The position numbers and the translations under genes were made by a program. A model generated the notes under the pieces. That model was not told the DNA's origin. It saw only the letters and a program-made list of their open reading frames with translations, and made no database searches. A stretch of 64,000 nucleotides of DNA from Dillenia suffruticosa (taxonomy: Eukaryota > Streptophyta > Magnoliopsida > Dilleniales > Dilleniaceae). Shown one piece after another: positions 11,101-22,689 of this stretch; position 1 is the first letter of the stretch, and each line of letters begins with the position of its first letter. The DNA lies in the NCBI GenBank assembly GCA_033439265.1, contig JAVTVX010000013.1:17774500-17838499 (forward strand), read 5' to 3'.

Positions 11101-14100
11101 CCCTTTTGCTTTTGGGTCTGCAACTGGAGACCTGAGGCAGCAATGGATTATCAACTTAGATTTAACAACCAAAATCCAAAAACCAGCACTGGGAAAGATA
11201 TAATTCAATCTAACTCACCTATTTCCATGGAAGTCAGGAAGTACATGTATATCTTTAGTCAAGGAAGCGAGGAAAGGAGACTTCATATCATGCATCACTG
11301 ATTCTAGTGTCTCATTCAGCAATTCAAACAAGGAAATTTCTGAAAACATTGAATAGAGGACAGGACAATAAAGGAGCAAACCAAATTAGACATTACAAAT
11401 ACAAGTATTTGTGCATATAAGGACCATGTTTCTTTATTTTAGCGTTGATAATTATCTAGATATAATTAACTTGTATCTTACTTCGAGATGCAGCCCGATT
11501 TGCAAGACGAGGAGAGGCTGCATGATTTTCAATTATATAGTCCAATAAAGCACCTGTGGCGCTCTGACCACCTTCAGTGAGCCAATATTCCGGAACCATC
11601 GCTAATAACAGAAAAACATATCAAAGAGATAAGAAGCAACAAGAATAAGCATACGGCATAATTAGGTAAGGAAGCATATTTAAAGTCACCCAAAATGCCC
11701 ATCTGACTACCATCTGACAAAGGCATTATTTATGAGACTATTATCAATTATGAGAAACTTTAAGCATTTATACATGTAGGCAGGGATAGAAAGAGAGAAT
11801 TGAGTGCTCAAGAATGTACCAGACCAAAATGGTCCCCAGACCCCTGGAATAAATAGTTTGCTCCGTGATATAGCCATATGGCAAGTAGAGGTTCCACATA
11901 CTAACACCATGCGATGACTAATATTTTCCTTGTCACTTTCTGAGAGTTGACCTTCAATCAGAACACAGTACATTAGCCTAAGGTTACACAAGTAATCTGT
12001 AAAATCCCGAAAAATGTTAAGAACCTTTAGGGTCGGAATCTGAGAAAGGCATGCTTTCCATTACCCCAACACCACCAGCATGAGCATCAATGAGTGAAGT
12101 TCCCACAGGAGTTCCTGGTAAGAGACCCAGTTCCTGAAATTGAGAATAACATTTGGCAAATCAAATCAACCACGACCTATATGTAATGGCATTGCTGTGA
12201 AACATATGCACGACCCAGATAAAGGATTTCCCCTTCCAACTAAAGTGATTTATTTGCTTGTTAATATGACCTCAAAAGTGCGCCATGTGAAATCAATGTG
12301 AATTCTTCAGGACAAAGTTTCTTGCCTGCGCCGCAGCTTGAGTAAGGCCAGAACCCAATGGATGACCAGGGAAAGCAACACTTCTTCCTGTCCGGTTTAC
12401 ACATCATTCAGTAATCAAAAAGCCATGAGCAGAAAGTCAAAAATATAAATCAAACAAAAACTCAAGTATATGTAGATGATGATCTGAAATCAGAAGTTCT
12501 TAATGTGCTACTGTTTAGCTACCACTAATACTGTCAAGGTTGGAAGAAATTAAGTTCTAGATCAGTCTCCCAATCATCTTCCAACTTTCCTCTTAATCAA
12601 TGACAGACCATGATCACATCACTTGTGGTTACTGCGACAGTCTGATGGATGTCCACCAGCTTGTTCCCCTTACCTATTTTGACATCCAATTCCTTTTTCT
12701 ATCCAATGCAACAAGACAAGGCAATGTCCCTCCATTCTTTAACTAAAAAACTTTCCCAAAATATGCAGAACTATTTTTTTTAAATAGCGAAAGAGATTGC
12801 ATTCAATGGAAATAAGAATGTCAAGGAAATAACAAGATCAATACATAAACTAATTGATAATTGCTCTCCAAACCCTCCTCAACCCATCTCAACTGTAGTT
12901 TTTATAAATCCCTAACACATGAGCCCACATATTTTTGCAATATCTAGTCCAAATCTGCACCTTAATACCTAACCAAAGCTACATACTTTTGCAATATCAT
13001 CAGAAAAAGATTTGAGACATTTTCAATGCTTCATGAAGCCTGGAATTTCTGTAGCAATCAATCATGAACTTTCCTTTAAAGACTAGTATGAAGGAAATTT
13101 TCTCACCAACTTCATCCACATTTTAATACTTTCCAAGCACTTTTTTTTGCATGGTTTCCACAGATAAACAAGATGTTCCAGACTCGACTCATGTCTCAAG
13201 GCCATGCAGTCTCTTAATCTGGTATTATACAATTAAAAGACCTTTGATAGAAAGAGACTTTTAATCAATGCAACTTGCAACTAATTTGTAAGTCACCCCC
13301 TCCCCAAAAAGAAAAAAGATTACAACTTGGTTTTAACAACAACAACAGAATACAGCAGATCAATGGTGAAAACAAATAAAATGTATCTTGAGAAAACTGT
13401 AAACTGCTAACAATCATAGAAGTTTTAGAACTGCTTAGCTTTAAGAAAATAGCATAAAGAAGATTAAATAAAGCGAAAAACAAAAATACTGATTTGAGTC
13501 CAATGCAACAACAAAATGCCCTACTCTTCATCAACGTCTATTCTTTCACATTAACAAGCTTTACAAAATCTCCAACGTGATTCAAAGATCAGAATATAAC
13601 ATTTTTATGTCCCCGAAAGGTTTCATATCAAGGTACCTATTTTCGCATGATGCCCATCAATCAAATCCCCTAAGCCTATTTCCTCCCAAAAGTCATCATC
13701 CCAGCCACAGGCTTCCATGTCTCTAGAGTCTTTCTCGTTGATTTGCTGCATGTGTGCATGACCTAGATAAGTCCATTTGCACACAGTGGTGCATAAACTT
13801 CGGGTGTCATCCCCTGTGGCTCTAAAGTGGGAATCATAATTAGGATATAATAGTTAGGAATACAACTAGCTTAATTTATCATCCTTCAAACAATTAAAAA
13901 AAAAAATCAGAGTACCTGTAGGACAACCAATCGCTCAAGTCCATCCACCTAAATGCCATTGACCAAGACTCTGGCAAATTTTCTTTTACCCATAAAAGCT
14001 GCACAAATAGAGAGATTTAAAGGTAACTAAGCAATTCAAGACCCAAAGAGAAGAACATATCAAAGAATCAAACAGCAATCTGCTCATTCTCTTAGTAAGA

Positions 14101-16959
14101 AAAACTTTTGGATATATACTTAATTTTTTTTTTTTTTTTTTTGTAGATGTCCCAATATGTATTACATGGAAATGTAAAATGCAGAAGGATAACTAGAAAT
14201 GTGCATCTTTCTTATATTTTATAGATGTAGCACCTCCTACATCCCCTATTAATGATAAAGATGCTTTTCCCTCTGTATGTCTATACACTACACACACACA
14301 CACAATTATATACATACATATTTTATATGGATACAATCGAGGCTTTTACTTGGTCCATCGTGCCGAACAAGATCAATATCAATGACTTCAAAAGAGGAAA
14401 CCATCTAAAACTATCTTTCCGGTTGTTTGTGTCATGTGCTACAAAAATCTGGAACTAAAGATCATGTGCTTTTGCATAGTTCAACTCGAGAGAGATGTAG
14501 AACTGCCCATACTCACATCTAAATCAAGAAACTGAGACAAAAGCCAAAATTGGAGAGTATGTAATAAATAATTTATAATTGATGAGATACCTTTCAAGTC
14601 TCTCAAAGAGTCTTGCATCGCTCTCCTAAAGAGTTTTTAACAAATGATGTATATATTGTGCATAGAACAGGAAAGAGGTTCCTTAAAGTGATGGGGAAAC
14701 AACTTATGTCATTCAGAACAGAAATCCTCAATCCCACTTCAAATCACACCTCCCTCGAAAAAAAAATACAAATACAAATAAAGCCCTGCCACCTTCTTAT
14801 CTCCTTCCCAAGTACCATATGAAAAGAGCTCTAAGCCTTCTTGGTCAACCCATTATCTTGGTACAGTGACAGAAATTAGACTACTGTGAAGGCAATAAGG
14901 TTTTCTGATGACAACCTTAGAAAACCACCGAGACACTGAGCAACTTCCAGCACATATGTACGGGAATCTATTTTAAGGCAGGCAATATTCCATTGAGCAT
15001 GCATAATGACCAGCTGAAGTTAAAAAATAGTAATAAATAAATAAATAAATTCCAGTATTTATCGGTGATCAACATGTATATTGACAATTGTTGCTGATGT
15101 ACCTTAGGCGGCTGCATCTCAGGGGAAAGGGATCCACCACAGTATTGCAACACTGGTGAGTTGGAAGAATTTATCCTTTCTGTTTGCTTTACAGCTCTAT
15201 GGTCCATCCACACTATGATATTTCTTCTTGAATCACCGCTCAAGGAAACTGTAACAGGAGAGCCATCAGCATCCACAGCAACTGCAAGAACAGAACCAGT
15301 TTCCAGACACAATTTTAGGCTATAGATAACACTGTTGGGAAATGTCAAAGCAATGTGAACGACGTCCAAGTCAGAGAACATAACAAGAAACTGGTGAAAG
15401 ATTAACAAACCAAGTGAGCAAGTAGCTGCAAATCCTAAGCTGACTACTTCTTCCCCAGAAACATCTGCAACAGAGCATGCGGCTTTCACGGCTGCACAGA
15501 TTGCAAGCCAGATATCCGTTGAAGATTGCTGGTTAGAACAATAAAGAGTTAAATAAAAGGGAAAGAAAAACCATATGATCCATCATGAAGGTACCCCATG
15601 CAATATCTCAGAATTTTTATTGCCCAAGAGTTCTAGTGTGCCTTAGGAAAAATAAGTGCTATGCCCAAGACCATCATCTTTTTTTGAACAACCTTCCTGC
15701 AATTTTCCAATTTGAAATGTGCTCTACCATAGTTTTGGCTAAGATATTGTCTTTTCATTTCATTATATATATAAAATAAAAGGACTCAAGACACAGCACT
15801 ACAGACTTAGCTACTCTTCTTTCTGTTTCTTCTGTATCAGGTCTAGTGTACTATGTCTAAGAAGTGTCGACACATTAAAATTCAATAGCAATATGTTTGT
15901 ATACAATTTAAATGAGACACTCATAGGGTTCACATGGTTCAATTTATCCCACCTCAACAAAGTCACCATCTTTCCAGATCTGTATTGGGCTGCTAGAAGA
16001 ACTTAGAAGCTTCCCCTTCTCATCAAAAAGACCTGCATCAAAAGAAGCACAATGTAATTTGACACAAAAGGACTATAGATCAGGTTTACATTTGCATGAT
16101 ATCACCACTAAATCAACAAAGCATGATATCTCAAATTTCAACAAAAAATTTTTTCTCAAATCATATAAAAATATTTTTGGACAGATCTCATATTTTCACA
16201 GCAAAACAAAGGTTACAGAATCATGTGTAACTCTGTAGACATACATGAATTCGTCATCAAAGTTCGACATAATATGTATGCCAAAAGAAAAGATGCCCAC
16301 GATGGAAAATTCTATCCCACATGAAGTCATGTATTTCTGTAGATTTACATGAAAATTGTGCCTAAAAAGTTCAGTTCAATATGTGTTTCTGTAAATGCAC
16401 AAATGCATACAATTTAGGAGTATCAGCAGTTGCATCTGAAAAATTATGTGGGAAAGAAAATTAAATGACTAAATTGTTCACTAACATGAGCTTTTGCAAG
16501 TTAGTTCAGTTTATACCCTACACAAGGTAATTTTAGAATTCAGTTTCTCCTTATACCATCATTCATTTCTTAGCCCACAGACTGATACTAATCACGCGTA
16601 GTTGCAATTCTGCAAGGGGTGCAGGGAATTAAGTCAAAGTTTCCCTGGGGACTAATGTGCATTCTCATTCCTCATGGTAGCCGCACGCAGATGTTGAATG
16701 ATTAGGGGAAATACAAAGTCTAAACTGATAAATCTTTGTCAGTTTTCCTTCAATTTCACAGTCAACGTCTTATTAATCCCACAAAGCATACGAAGAATTC
16801 GAAACAGTTAATCCATCAATAATTGAATTGAAATAGAATCGAGTATAGAAAGAGAGGACCTGCGCGGGCGCTGCCGGTGCCGACGTCCACTCCGAGGAAG
16901 ACGGAGCGGGAGGGGGTGGGAGTGGGGGTGGGGGTGAGGGCGGAGGGGGAAATAGACAT
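5110..16959 (-). CDS. FGGY-family carbohydrate kinase (15 exons)
   Basis: An ATP-dependent sugar kinase of the family that includes plant AT4G30310 and human FGGY/yeast YDR109C (D-ribulokinase-like). It probably phosphorylates a free pentulose or polyol in the cytosol. Exons (minus): 16860-16959, 15953-16032, 15411-15528, 15103-15281, 13916-13998, 13637-13821, 12326-12387, 12025-12133, 11820-11951, 11482-11601, 11219-11339, 10975-11131, 8234-8306, 7830-7957, 5110-5232. Phases agree and give 589 residues. Visible motifs are GVDVGTGS (23-30, phosphate loop), WMDHRA, DAHAGG (D285, likely catalytic base), GTSTCHM (325-331) and ACGGLAKN (488-495). The end is SQALA-stop. An in-frame upstream ATG at 17073 would add 38 low-complexity residues; I prefer 16959 because it gives a family-like length. 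Intron 7 has a GC donor, intron 12 carries the 616-bp repeats, and intron 14 is 2.6 kb. No lesion was seen. Confidence 0.92.
5233..7829 (-). other. FGGY intron 14 (2.6 kb)
   Basis: It separates the last coding exon from the rest. It starts GTAAGC on the minus strand at 7829 and ends TAG at 5233. It holds T-runs, a C-run near 6127 and a short possible retroelement remnant near 6678-6760. No other gene was recognised. Confidence 0.75.
6678..6760 (+). mobile_element. Possible LINE RNase H remnant
   Basis: A short plus-strand reading frame encodes [18 protein letters not shown], which resembles the last conserved block of plant LINE RNase H domains (pattern H-x-R-x-x-N-x-V-A-H). It is too short to be sure and nothing upstream confirms it. 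Confidence 0.25.
8209..8232. repeat. (GA)n microsatellite beside a splice donor
   Basis: A G-run (about 8197-8209) followed by (GA)n. On the minus strand it becomes a (CT)n-C(n) tract starting right after the donor dinucleotide of FGGY exon 13 (exon end 8234). Confidence 0.85.
8409..10254 (-). repeat. Three tandem 616-bp repeats in FGGY intron 12
   Basis: Three head-to-tail copies start at 8409, 9025 and 9641, exactly 616 bp apart. They are almost identical: copy 3 differs by ggacaaaag for ggacgaaag (about 9774) and cccattcaag for cccgttcaag (about 10078). Each unit carries a 5S-rRNA-like segment on the minus strand (8821-8880, 9437-9496, 10053-10112). The sequence between 10321 and 10490 is a diverged relative of part of the unit. 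The repeated ORFs are not genes. Confidence 0.95.
10295..10550 (-). mobile_element. Cassandra-like TRIM relic with 5S rRNA-like LTR
   Basis: Read on the minus strand, an LTR-like stretch contains a clear 5S rRNA-related block (about 10401-10492, with relatives of the 5S segments agaactcc, gttgagcatatgcttg, ggtgggcgacc and gggaagtcctca). It is followed by gggtgtttcaaa and then TGGTATCAGAGC at 10306-10295, which matches the initiator-Met-tRNA primer binding site. Cassandra TRIMs are known to combine exactly these two features. The adjoining 616-bp units include a second, more diverged 5S-bearing LTR-like block. The element is degenerate and its limits are approximate. Confidence 0.7.
12134..12325 (-). 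other. GC-AG intron (FGGY intron 7)
   Basis: Exon 7 ends gcgCAG at 12326 and the intron begins GCAAGA on the minus strand; it ends TTTCAG before exon 8 (12133). Both exon sequences and the phase are conserved, so the GC donor looks real. GC-AG is a known minor class of spliceosomal introns. Confidence 0.75.
12388..13636 (-). other. FGGY intron 6
   Basis: A non-coding intron of about 1.25 kb between exons 6 and 7. It has a T-run near 12774 and AT-rich stretches. I recognised no gene or element. Confidence 0.7.
16033..16859 (-). other. FGGY intron 1
   Basis: A non-coding intron of about 0.8 kb. The donor GTCCTC follows exon 1, and the acceptor TGATGCAG precedes the exon coding LFDEKGKLL. No further element was seen. 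Confidence 0.7.
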
Positions 16960-18470
16960 TTCGACGGAGTAAGGGAGACTGGGAGGATGGTGAATTGGAG
17001 GAGCGGTTACTTGGTGTTGGTATTGGTCCAATAGAGGTGCTGTCTCCCACCTCGTTCTTCTTGCCTCACTCATTCTCTCTCTAATTAATCTCTCTCTCCA
17101 ATCACTGTGTTATCTTTTCCTAATCCAATCCAATAGTGACGACAAATTTGGGCTCCTAGGGGCGTTCCTTTCCCACAACATAATTATCCGCTAACCCCGT
17201 TAAATTTCCCAAAAAAAAAAAAAAAAAAAAAAAAGGAATCCTAAGGACACCATTGGGAGATGCGAAGTATCCAAGAACAGGGTGGGTTGCATCCCCTGCT
17301 TTTTTAAGTGGTATCAAATCAACTATTGATATACATTAAAAAATGACATATTATTGAAAACTCAACGTATATAATATACGTCGAGTTTATATATGTCGAG
17401 TTTTTAAGAATTGATATTTTTGTTTTAAAATATAATGAATTGAAAAACTCGACATATACTATTTTAAATTTATTGAATTTTAATATGTCGAAATTTAAAA
17501 ACTCAATATAAATAGATCATATTTAAAATATTTTTTTAATTTATATTATTTAAAATATATATTTTTTAAAACAACGTTACATCCGAACATTTCTCCCGTC
17601 TCAACGCCCAAAGGATCCTCACCGCCTTAGGAAACCGTGGAAGTTTGGGAAGATAATTGGAGTGGTACTTAAGTTTTTTACCTCTCCACCTTTCTCTCTT
17701 TTCCTTTTTTTTCTCAAATAGAAAGGGAAGAGATTATTTATACATAATATCCAAAGATTATAATTATCTTTTTCTATTAGGGAAGCCGGGAAAAGTGTAA
17801 ATAAGTACCCTCAAGTGTGGAGAGAGTAAATTCTATCATGACAAAAGCTATCATCCATAGCCGCCTCCCTCCACGGCCAAACTTGCAGCACACTATAAAT
17901 ACAATTTTATTATGATTGTAGAACTCTAAAAGGAGAAGGGTCAGAAGTAACTTCAACCTTCGTATAGTCAAAATTTTACATAAGGCAAAATATAATATAA
18001 CAAACAACAACCTAAATTTTAATATCATAAAAGTAATATATAAAAAAGAAGAGAAAACAATTATTTATAAAAACTTTAATAATAATAATATTCATTTAAA
18101 ATTATAATTTTAAGGAAACAAGAGCTATGATTTTGGTTGATGCTACAATTACAAACCCATTTTTAAATACAAAACACAAGGAACTTGAACTTGATGGGAT
18201 CACAAAGGTTATTTGGGATGTGAAAATTAGATTTGATCAAAGCCACTCGAAGACCCGTTTCCAGCCTAATAAATATGTAAGAGACACAAGGAAACCCAGA
18301 AAAAAATAAAATAATCTGCAATAACAATCTCGAACTACCGGTCCACCACCATTGAGTAAGCATTTTTCAACAAATTTATGTAAATCAATATCTATCCTTT
18401 CCTTCAATGTGTTGCTGTAAGAATGAACAACTTAAGTCGTCAGCATTTCTAAAATTAAGGTGCACCGGAA
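16960..18470. other. FGGY upstream region and AT-rich intergenic DNA
   Basis: The likely 5' UTR and promoter of the kinase gene has CT-rich tracts near 17072-17099 (+ strand) and CCAAT-like motifs near 17123-17132. I could not place a TATA box. Further on there is an A-run at 17212-17234 and a palindromic block at 17357-17387. No gene is supported at 17.7-18.4 kb. Confidence 0.5.
17355..17463. repeat. Palindromic AT-rich repeat block
   Basis: Contains an imperfect palindrome (aactcaacgtatat / aatatacgtcgagttt) followed by further copies of the actcgacatata motif in both orientations. Possibly a MITE-like fragment; no family was recognised. Confidence 0.45.

Positions 18471-18473
<3 letters not shown>

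Positions 18474-18517
<44 letters not shown>
18474..18517. repeat. (CT)n microsatellite
   Basis: About 22 uninterrupted CT units. Confidence 0.95.
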
Positions 18518-18520
<3 letters not shown>

Positions 18521-19868
18521 AAATACAACCAGAAATGCTTCTGTCGACCGTTGAAATCTTGATATATATCCAAAGATGTACCTCCCTTGCGTCTGCGTTA
18601 ATATAGAGAAACGTGTAAAGACTAGAGATGGGGCATTTTGGTCACTTTCATTTTCTGAGGAAAATAAGAAGCACCCAAAAGCCCTCTAGAGGAGCTCCCA
18701 CCAAAAATCCAAAGATCTGTTTCTATCGTTGATATGTGTATTGCTTTCATCATACGACGAGGGATGTTATTTAAGGTGTCATATGCAGTTGATATTCGAG
18801 AGGTATCCAAAATGAAGGAATGTAGTAGTCACCCTTTTCAAATCAAATGCTGAGCAAGTTCATAAACCTGAGGCCAGCCTGGCTCTTATCTTCAAATCCT
18901 ACTAGCAGTGCAGTTCGCATGGAAAAATTTAGACTACTAGTTATGTTGTCAAAGGACTGCTCCGCCACCGAAACATTTAGGGTGATGATATGTCACGAAC
19001 ACCATGGCTGATAGGTCATGGTTTCAAACCCCCCCTTCATTGTTAACCAAGAAAGGGCCCAGTTCTTCCATATCAATATGGTACCCCCAATACACGTTGC
19101 CTCCATCAATAACTTCATTACTAAACATTGGGACTAGCATGCGACCAAGAGCCAACTTTGAGACTGGCCAAACATATATCTCAGCTTGAATTATTCTCAC
19201 AGTCCAAACAATCTGCTACCATGACAACTGTAAAGGAGTTGCTTATAAAACAGATGAGCAATCCCAACATGTGAAACCCTCAAAGAAGTAACATATTCAG
19301 TTACAACATGATCTAGCATTTCGATAAAGTCCAGTGAAGTGTACGCTGCACCCCTTGCATTGCAGCTAGCTAATAACAAACCCCCTCCCCCTCCCTCCCC
19401 CTTACCCTCCTCCCCTCAGGAGCCAAAAATAAAAAATATAAAATAAAACCAAACAAACAAACAAAAGAAAAAAGCCAGTAACCACTAAAGCTAACTCAAT
19501 GATCTTGATAAAATAAAATTAGAAGTGAACCAACCATTTACATCAAATACTCAAAGAAAGGCTGGCAAACAAAATAATCTAAACGCTGTGAATGAAACCT
19601 TTTTATAAAGGACAATGACATACATCTCAGATGAGATTTCACCATTTTATCGCATTTTCTTTTAACATGGAAGGGAATTAACAGAATCCTTCAGTTGAAA
19701 AAGATATGGGTTAAAATATTTATATAAAACATAACTATGATAAATTGGTGATATATAGTATTATTATTATTTTTTTATATAAAATGTAAAACGAATAGTT
19801 TGTGCACCCTCTAAACTTCATATTCTAACCAAAGATCAAAAATAACAAATAGAGGTATGAGATTATAC

Positions 19869-19938
19869 CTCCCGATGCAACCACTTTTTCCACTGATGGA
19901 TGTAATGAGATTGGGTGCGCTAGTTCCACATCCCATAA
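19869..19938 (-). pseudogene. BIO1 remnant: LWDVELAHPISLHPSVE exon
   Basis: The last exon remnant I can place. The sequence beyond it to 18.4 kb shows no convincing carboxyl end of the protein. Confidence 0.75.
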
Positions 19939-20537
19939 CTGCAACCAAAATGTGCATTTAAGCATTAGTGCTTGACATGGATGAGCATGAAATGTAACCC
20001 TCTAGATAACGAGGCCAAGCAAAGGTAAACTCAAATAGTGGCAACATACTTAAATGGGTGTTATGATGGGTTAAGATATGCCTTAGATCCAATTCCCACA
20101 AAATAAGATCTATGCCCTCAACTTTATAATTTTAATAAATGATTTGCATTACAAATATCATCCTTGTCACTCTCACCCTCAGCAACAAGAATGTATTGAG
20201 TTCGTTAAGGCATGAGAGGGGGACAGTACCCATATGGTTGTACCATGCAGTGAAAGATAAAAGGATTTCTGCATTGAAATTTGACCCTAAAAGGTTTGTG
20301 TAGAATACAATTGAAAATTTTCGATGGATCATAATTAGATTTCAGGTGTCAAACCTATTACAGTGGAAACATTTTTCAACATAAAGAACCCAAGTGATGT
20401 TCCATCACAACAAAAAAAGGACAACTTTGTGGAGGGCTTGAGGAAATGTCACATCAGTTAAAATAGATATCCAAATATATTTCTCAGGAAAATAAGACTC
20501 TTGCAGCATATACTAGCATTCGTAGTGCCATGCTTAC

Positions 20538-20672
20538 CTCCCTCAGAAACTTCACCCCAGAAGCAACATTAAGATTTTTCTGAGGATCCTCGAACTAATT
20601 TATGGATTTAGAAGCTGCCGTGCAACCCATAGCATGAGCGGAGTATGAGTGCCCATGCAAAAGATCCTTGAG
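20538..20672 (-). pseudogene. BIO1 remnant: LLHGHSYSAHAMGC exon with stop
   Basis: The most conserved aminotransferase block is intact. A Trp codon is replaced by TAG at 20597-20595. Both splice sites look normal (TTTCAG / GTAAGC). Confidence 0.9.
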
Positions 20673-22345
20673 CTGAAACCAGAACAAATGTAGATAAGTT
20701 GCCATGGTATCAATTGCCTTTATAGCATGCACTCACACACATAAAAGTGGAAGGTACAGTCAGAAAAATTGTGTTATGCATAACGTCTATTGCATCAGTT
20801 CAGAAAACTCAATGCTTCTTTCCTATAACTACATATAGTATATTTCAGCAGGAAAACGAGAGAATGACCGACCAAAGGAAAAGCAACAAAATCCACTTGT
20901 TCAAAGAAAAAAGAAGGGCCAGTTCTTGCGAGAAAATATAATTTAATGTGTTTATGTGTAGTTAACTGGTGTAAGAAAGATTACAGGGCAGAAAATAAAT
21001 TTTCCAACTGTGACAACCTTACACCATGGGGTCTGCATGGAGACCTGAAACCCCCTACCTTAAACTTCTGCTATTTGTTTCCAAACAATGAGAATGTCCT
21101 AAAAATTACTTCTGAAGATTTTTGTTCAAATGGAACTAAAAGACAGAATGACATACAAATTTTGTACTTGCAATGTTTTTAAGCACCAGACTGCACAACT
21201 AAGCATGGATACTTGTCTCACAGTATGTTAGACACAACACTCAGTGGATTATTATCCTTTTAAATCCAGGACACTTCTTAGAATTGAACACTGGATAGTT
21301 CACCTTATACTAATATAATTATATGAAATGTTTGAATTTTGCGCATGTATGCACACGCATGTGTGTGAAAAAAACCACTTTTGTCCAAAATAAGTGGCAA
21401 TGATTTATTTAGCCAATATAATAAACTTGTGTTTTACTATTATGGCTATAAAAAGTAGAGTAAACAGCTTAACCAAGGGGTATTTTTAAATGGCTTTTGG
21501 TGAATAAAGTAAAAACAATTAATGATTTTTTTTTCTTAATATGTATGTCTAGATAACTTTGTCACTTAAAATGGGACACAGAGAGTTATATTTTGATGCT
21601 GAGTCGTAGTCATGTCTTGTCCCAACTGCTATCTCATGTCTGCACTCATAGGCAATACTTGAAACACTCCTTAAACCTTAGGTTTGCACACAATATGCTA
21701 GCTCAAAAGATGGTTCTGTTCTCCAATTCCACTCCCAGCTGTAAAAATCTCTCAAACCTCTACCAAACTATTCACGTCTCACATGGACTGCAAATGATGC
21801 CAATATATAAGGAAATTCTGAGAATGCAAGAACCAGTCAGAGTAATGTCATTCCAAATCAAACAAAGCCCCCTTCCAAGCATTAAGCTTCTTGGTAATAC
21901 CGGCAATAACAAGATGTGAGATGAAAGGACTTCAGGATTTAAAACCCCAAGGAATGAAAGAAATAAGCCAATCCATCCAACCACAACCCACCAATCCAAC
22001 ATTAGCAGGGACATGAACAAACATTTCAACAATCCAAGCCAATAATATCACCTTTTGATAACTTTATATTACCATTTAAAAAAATATGAAGCAAAAAATA
22101 ACTCTAAATGATTTGGCTACAACTGCACACACAAAAAAGAAAAAAAAAATGTCTAAAGGACACAGATAAAAACTTTCAAAGAGAGAGGATCCGCTAAAAA
22201 AGATAAGGGCTTTTCTTTCCCCAGAAGTTCTCCTACTTTCTTGCTCCACACTAGCCAAAAATATCAGGCATATTATTACATTGACAATCAAATCCAGAAG
22301 TTACAACAATTAAGAAGGTGCCTAAAGGTGTATGCAATTCTTTAC

Positions 22346-22442
22346 CTTTGAGTCCCCATAGAAAACATCAAAAGCAGCATCCTAACACCTGTCATCAACT
22401 TGGAAGGACAAGCTATGTCTGCCAAGCAGCAAAGTAGTTGTG
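22346..22442 (-). pseudogene. BIO1 remnant: DIACPSKLMTG exon with deletion
   Basis: LADIACPSKLMTG carries the region of the cofactor-binding lysine. It is followed out of frame by DAAFDVFYGDSK, with the family's GMVPLAVTLAT segment deleted. Confidence 0.8.
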
Positions 22443-22556
22443 CTGCAGACTGAACTAGGAAAAATCAGAAAACCCTGAAACTGTAGAAAAACCTTAGCAT
22501 CAAATGACTAAAGCAAGTCAACTAGGCAAAAGTGTAGGGAACTTTTGGCCACCAAC

Positions 22557-22689
22557 CTCAAAAACCAGATGCCAAGAACCAGTAAAAACTTCATCAAATA
22601 TAACTGGGCTTTTTGATTTCGACAATCATTAACAAGTATTCTTTGGAAAAGTGGATCCACCATAAGCATCCCACCAGAACCTTGAATTG
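22557..22689 (-). pseudogene. BIO1 remnant: GGMLMVDPLFQR exon, frameshifted
   Basis: Starts in frame with IQGSGGMLMVDPLFQRILVN. A one-base loss then moves PVIFDEVFTG (the family's cofactor-binding D-E-V block) into another frame. Confidence 0.85.

Noticed and set aside
16808-17050. Proline/serine/arginine-rich ORF overlapping FGGY exon 1
   Set aside because: It is an out-of-frame shadow of exon 1, whose own frame carries the conserved [12 protein letters not shown] motif.
16960-17073. 38-residue amino extension of the FGGY kinase from the ATG at 17073
   Set aside because: The extension has low complexity and no family counterpart that I recall. The internal Met gives 589 residues, close to the known family size. 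It remains a possible alternative start.
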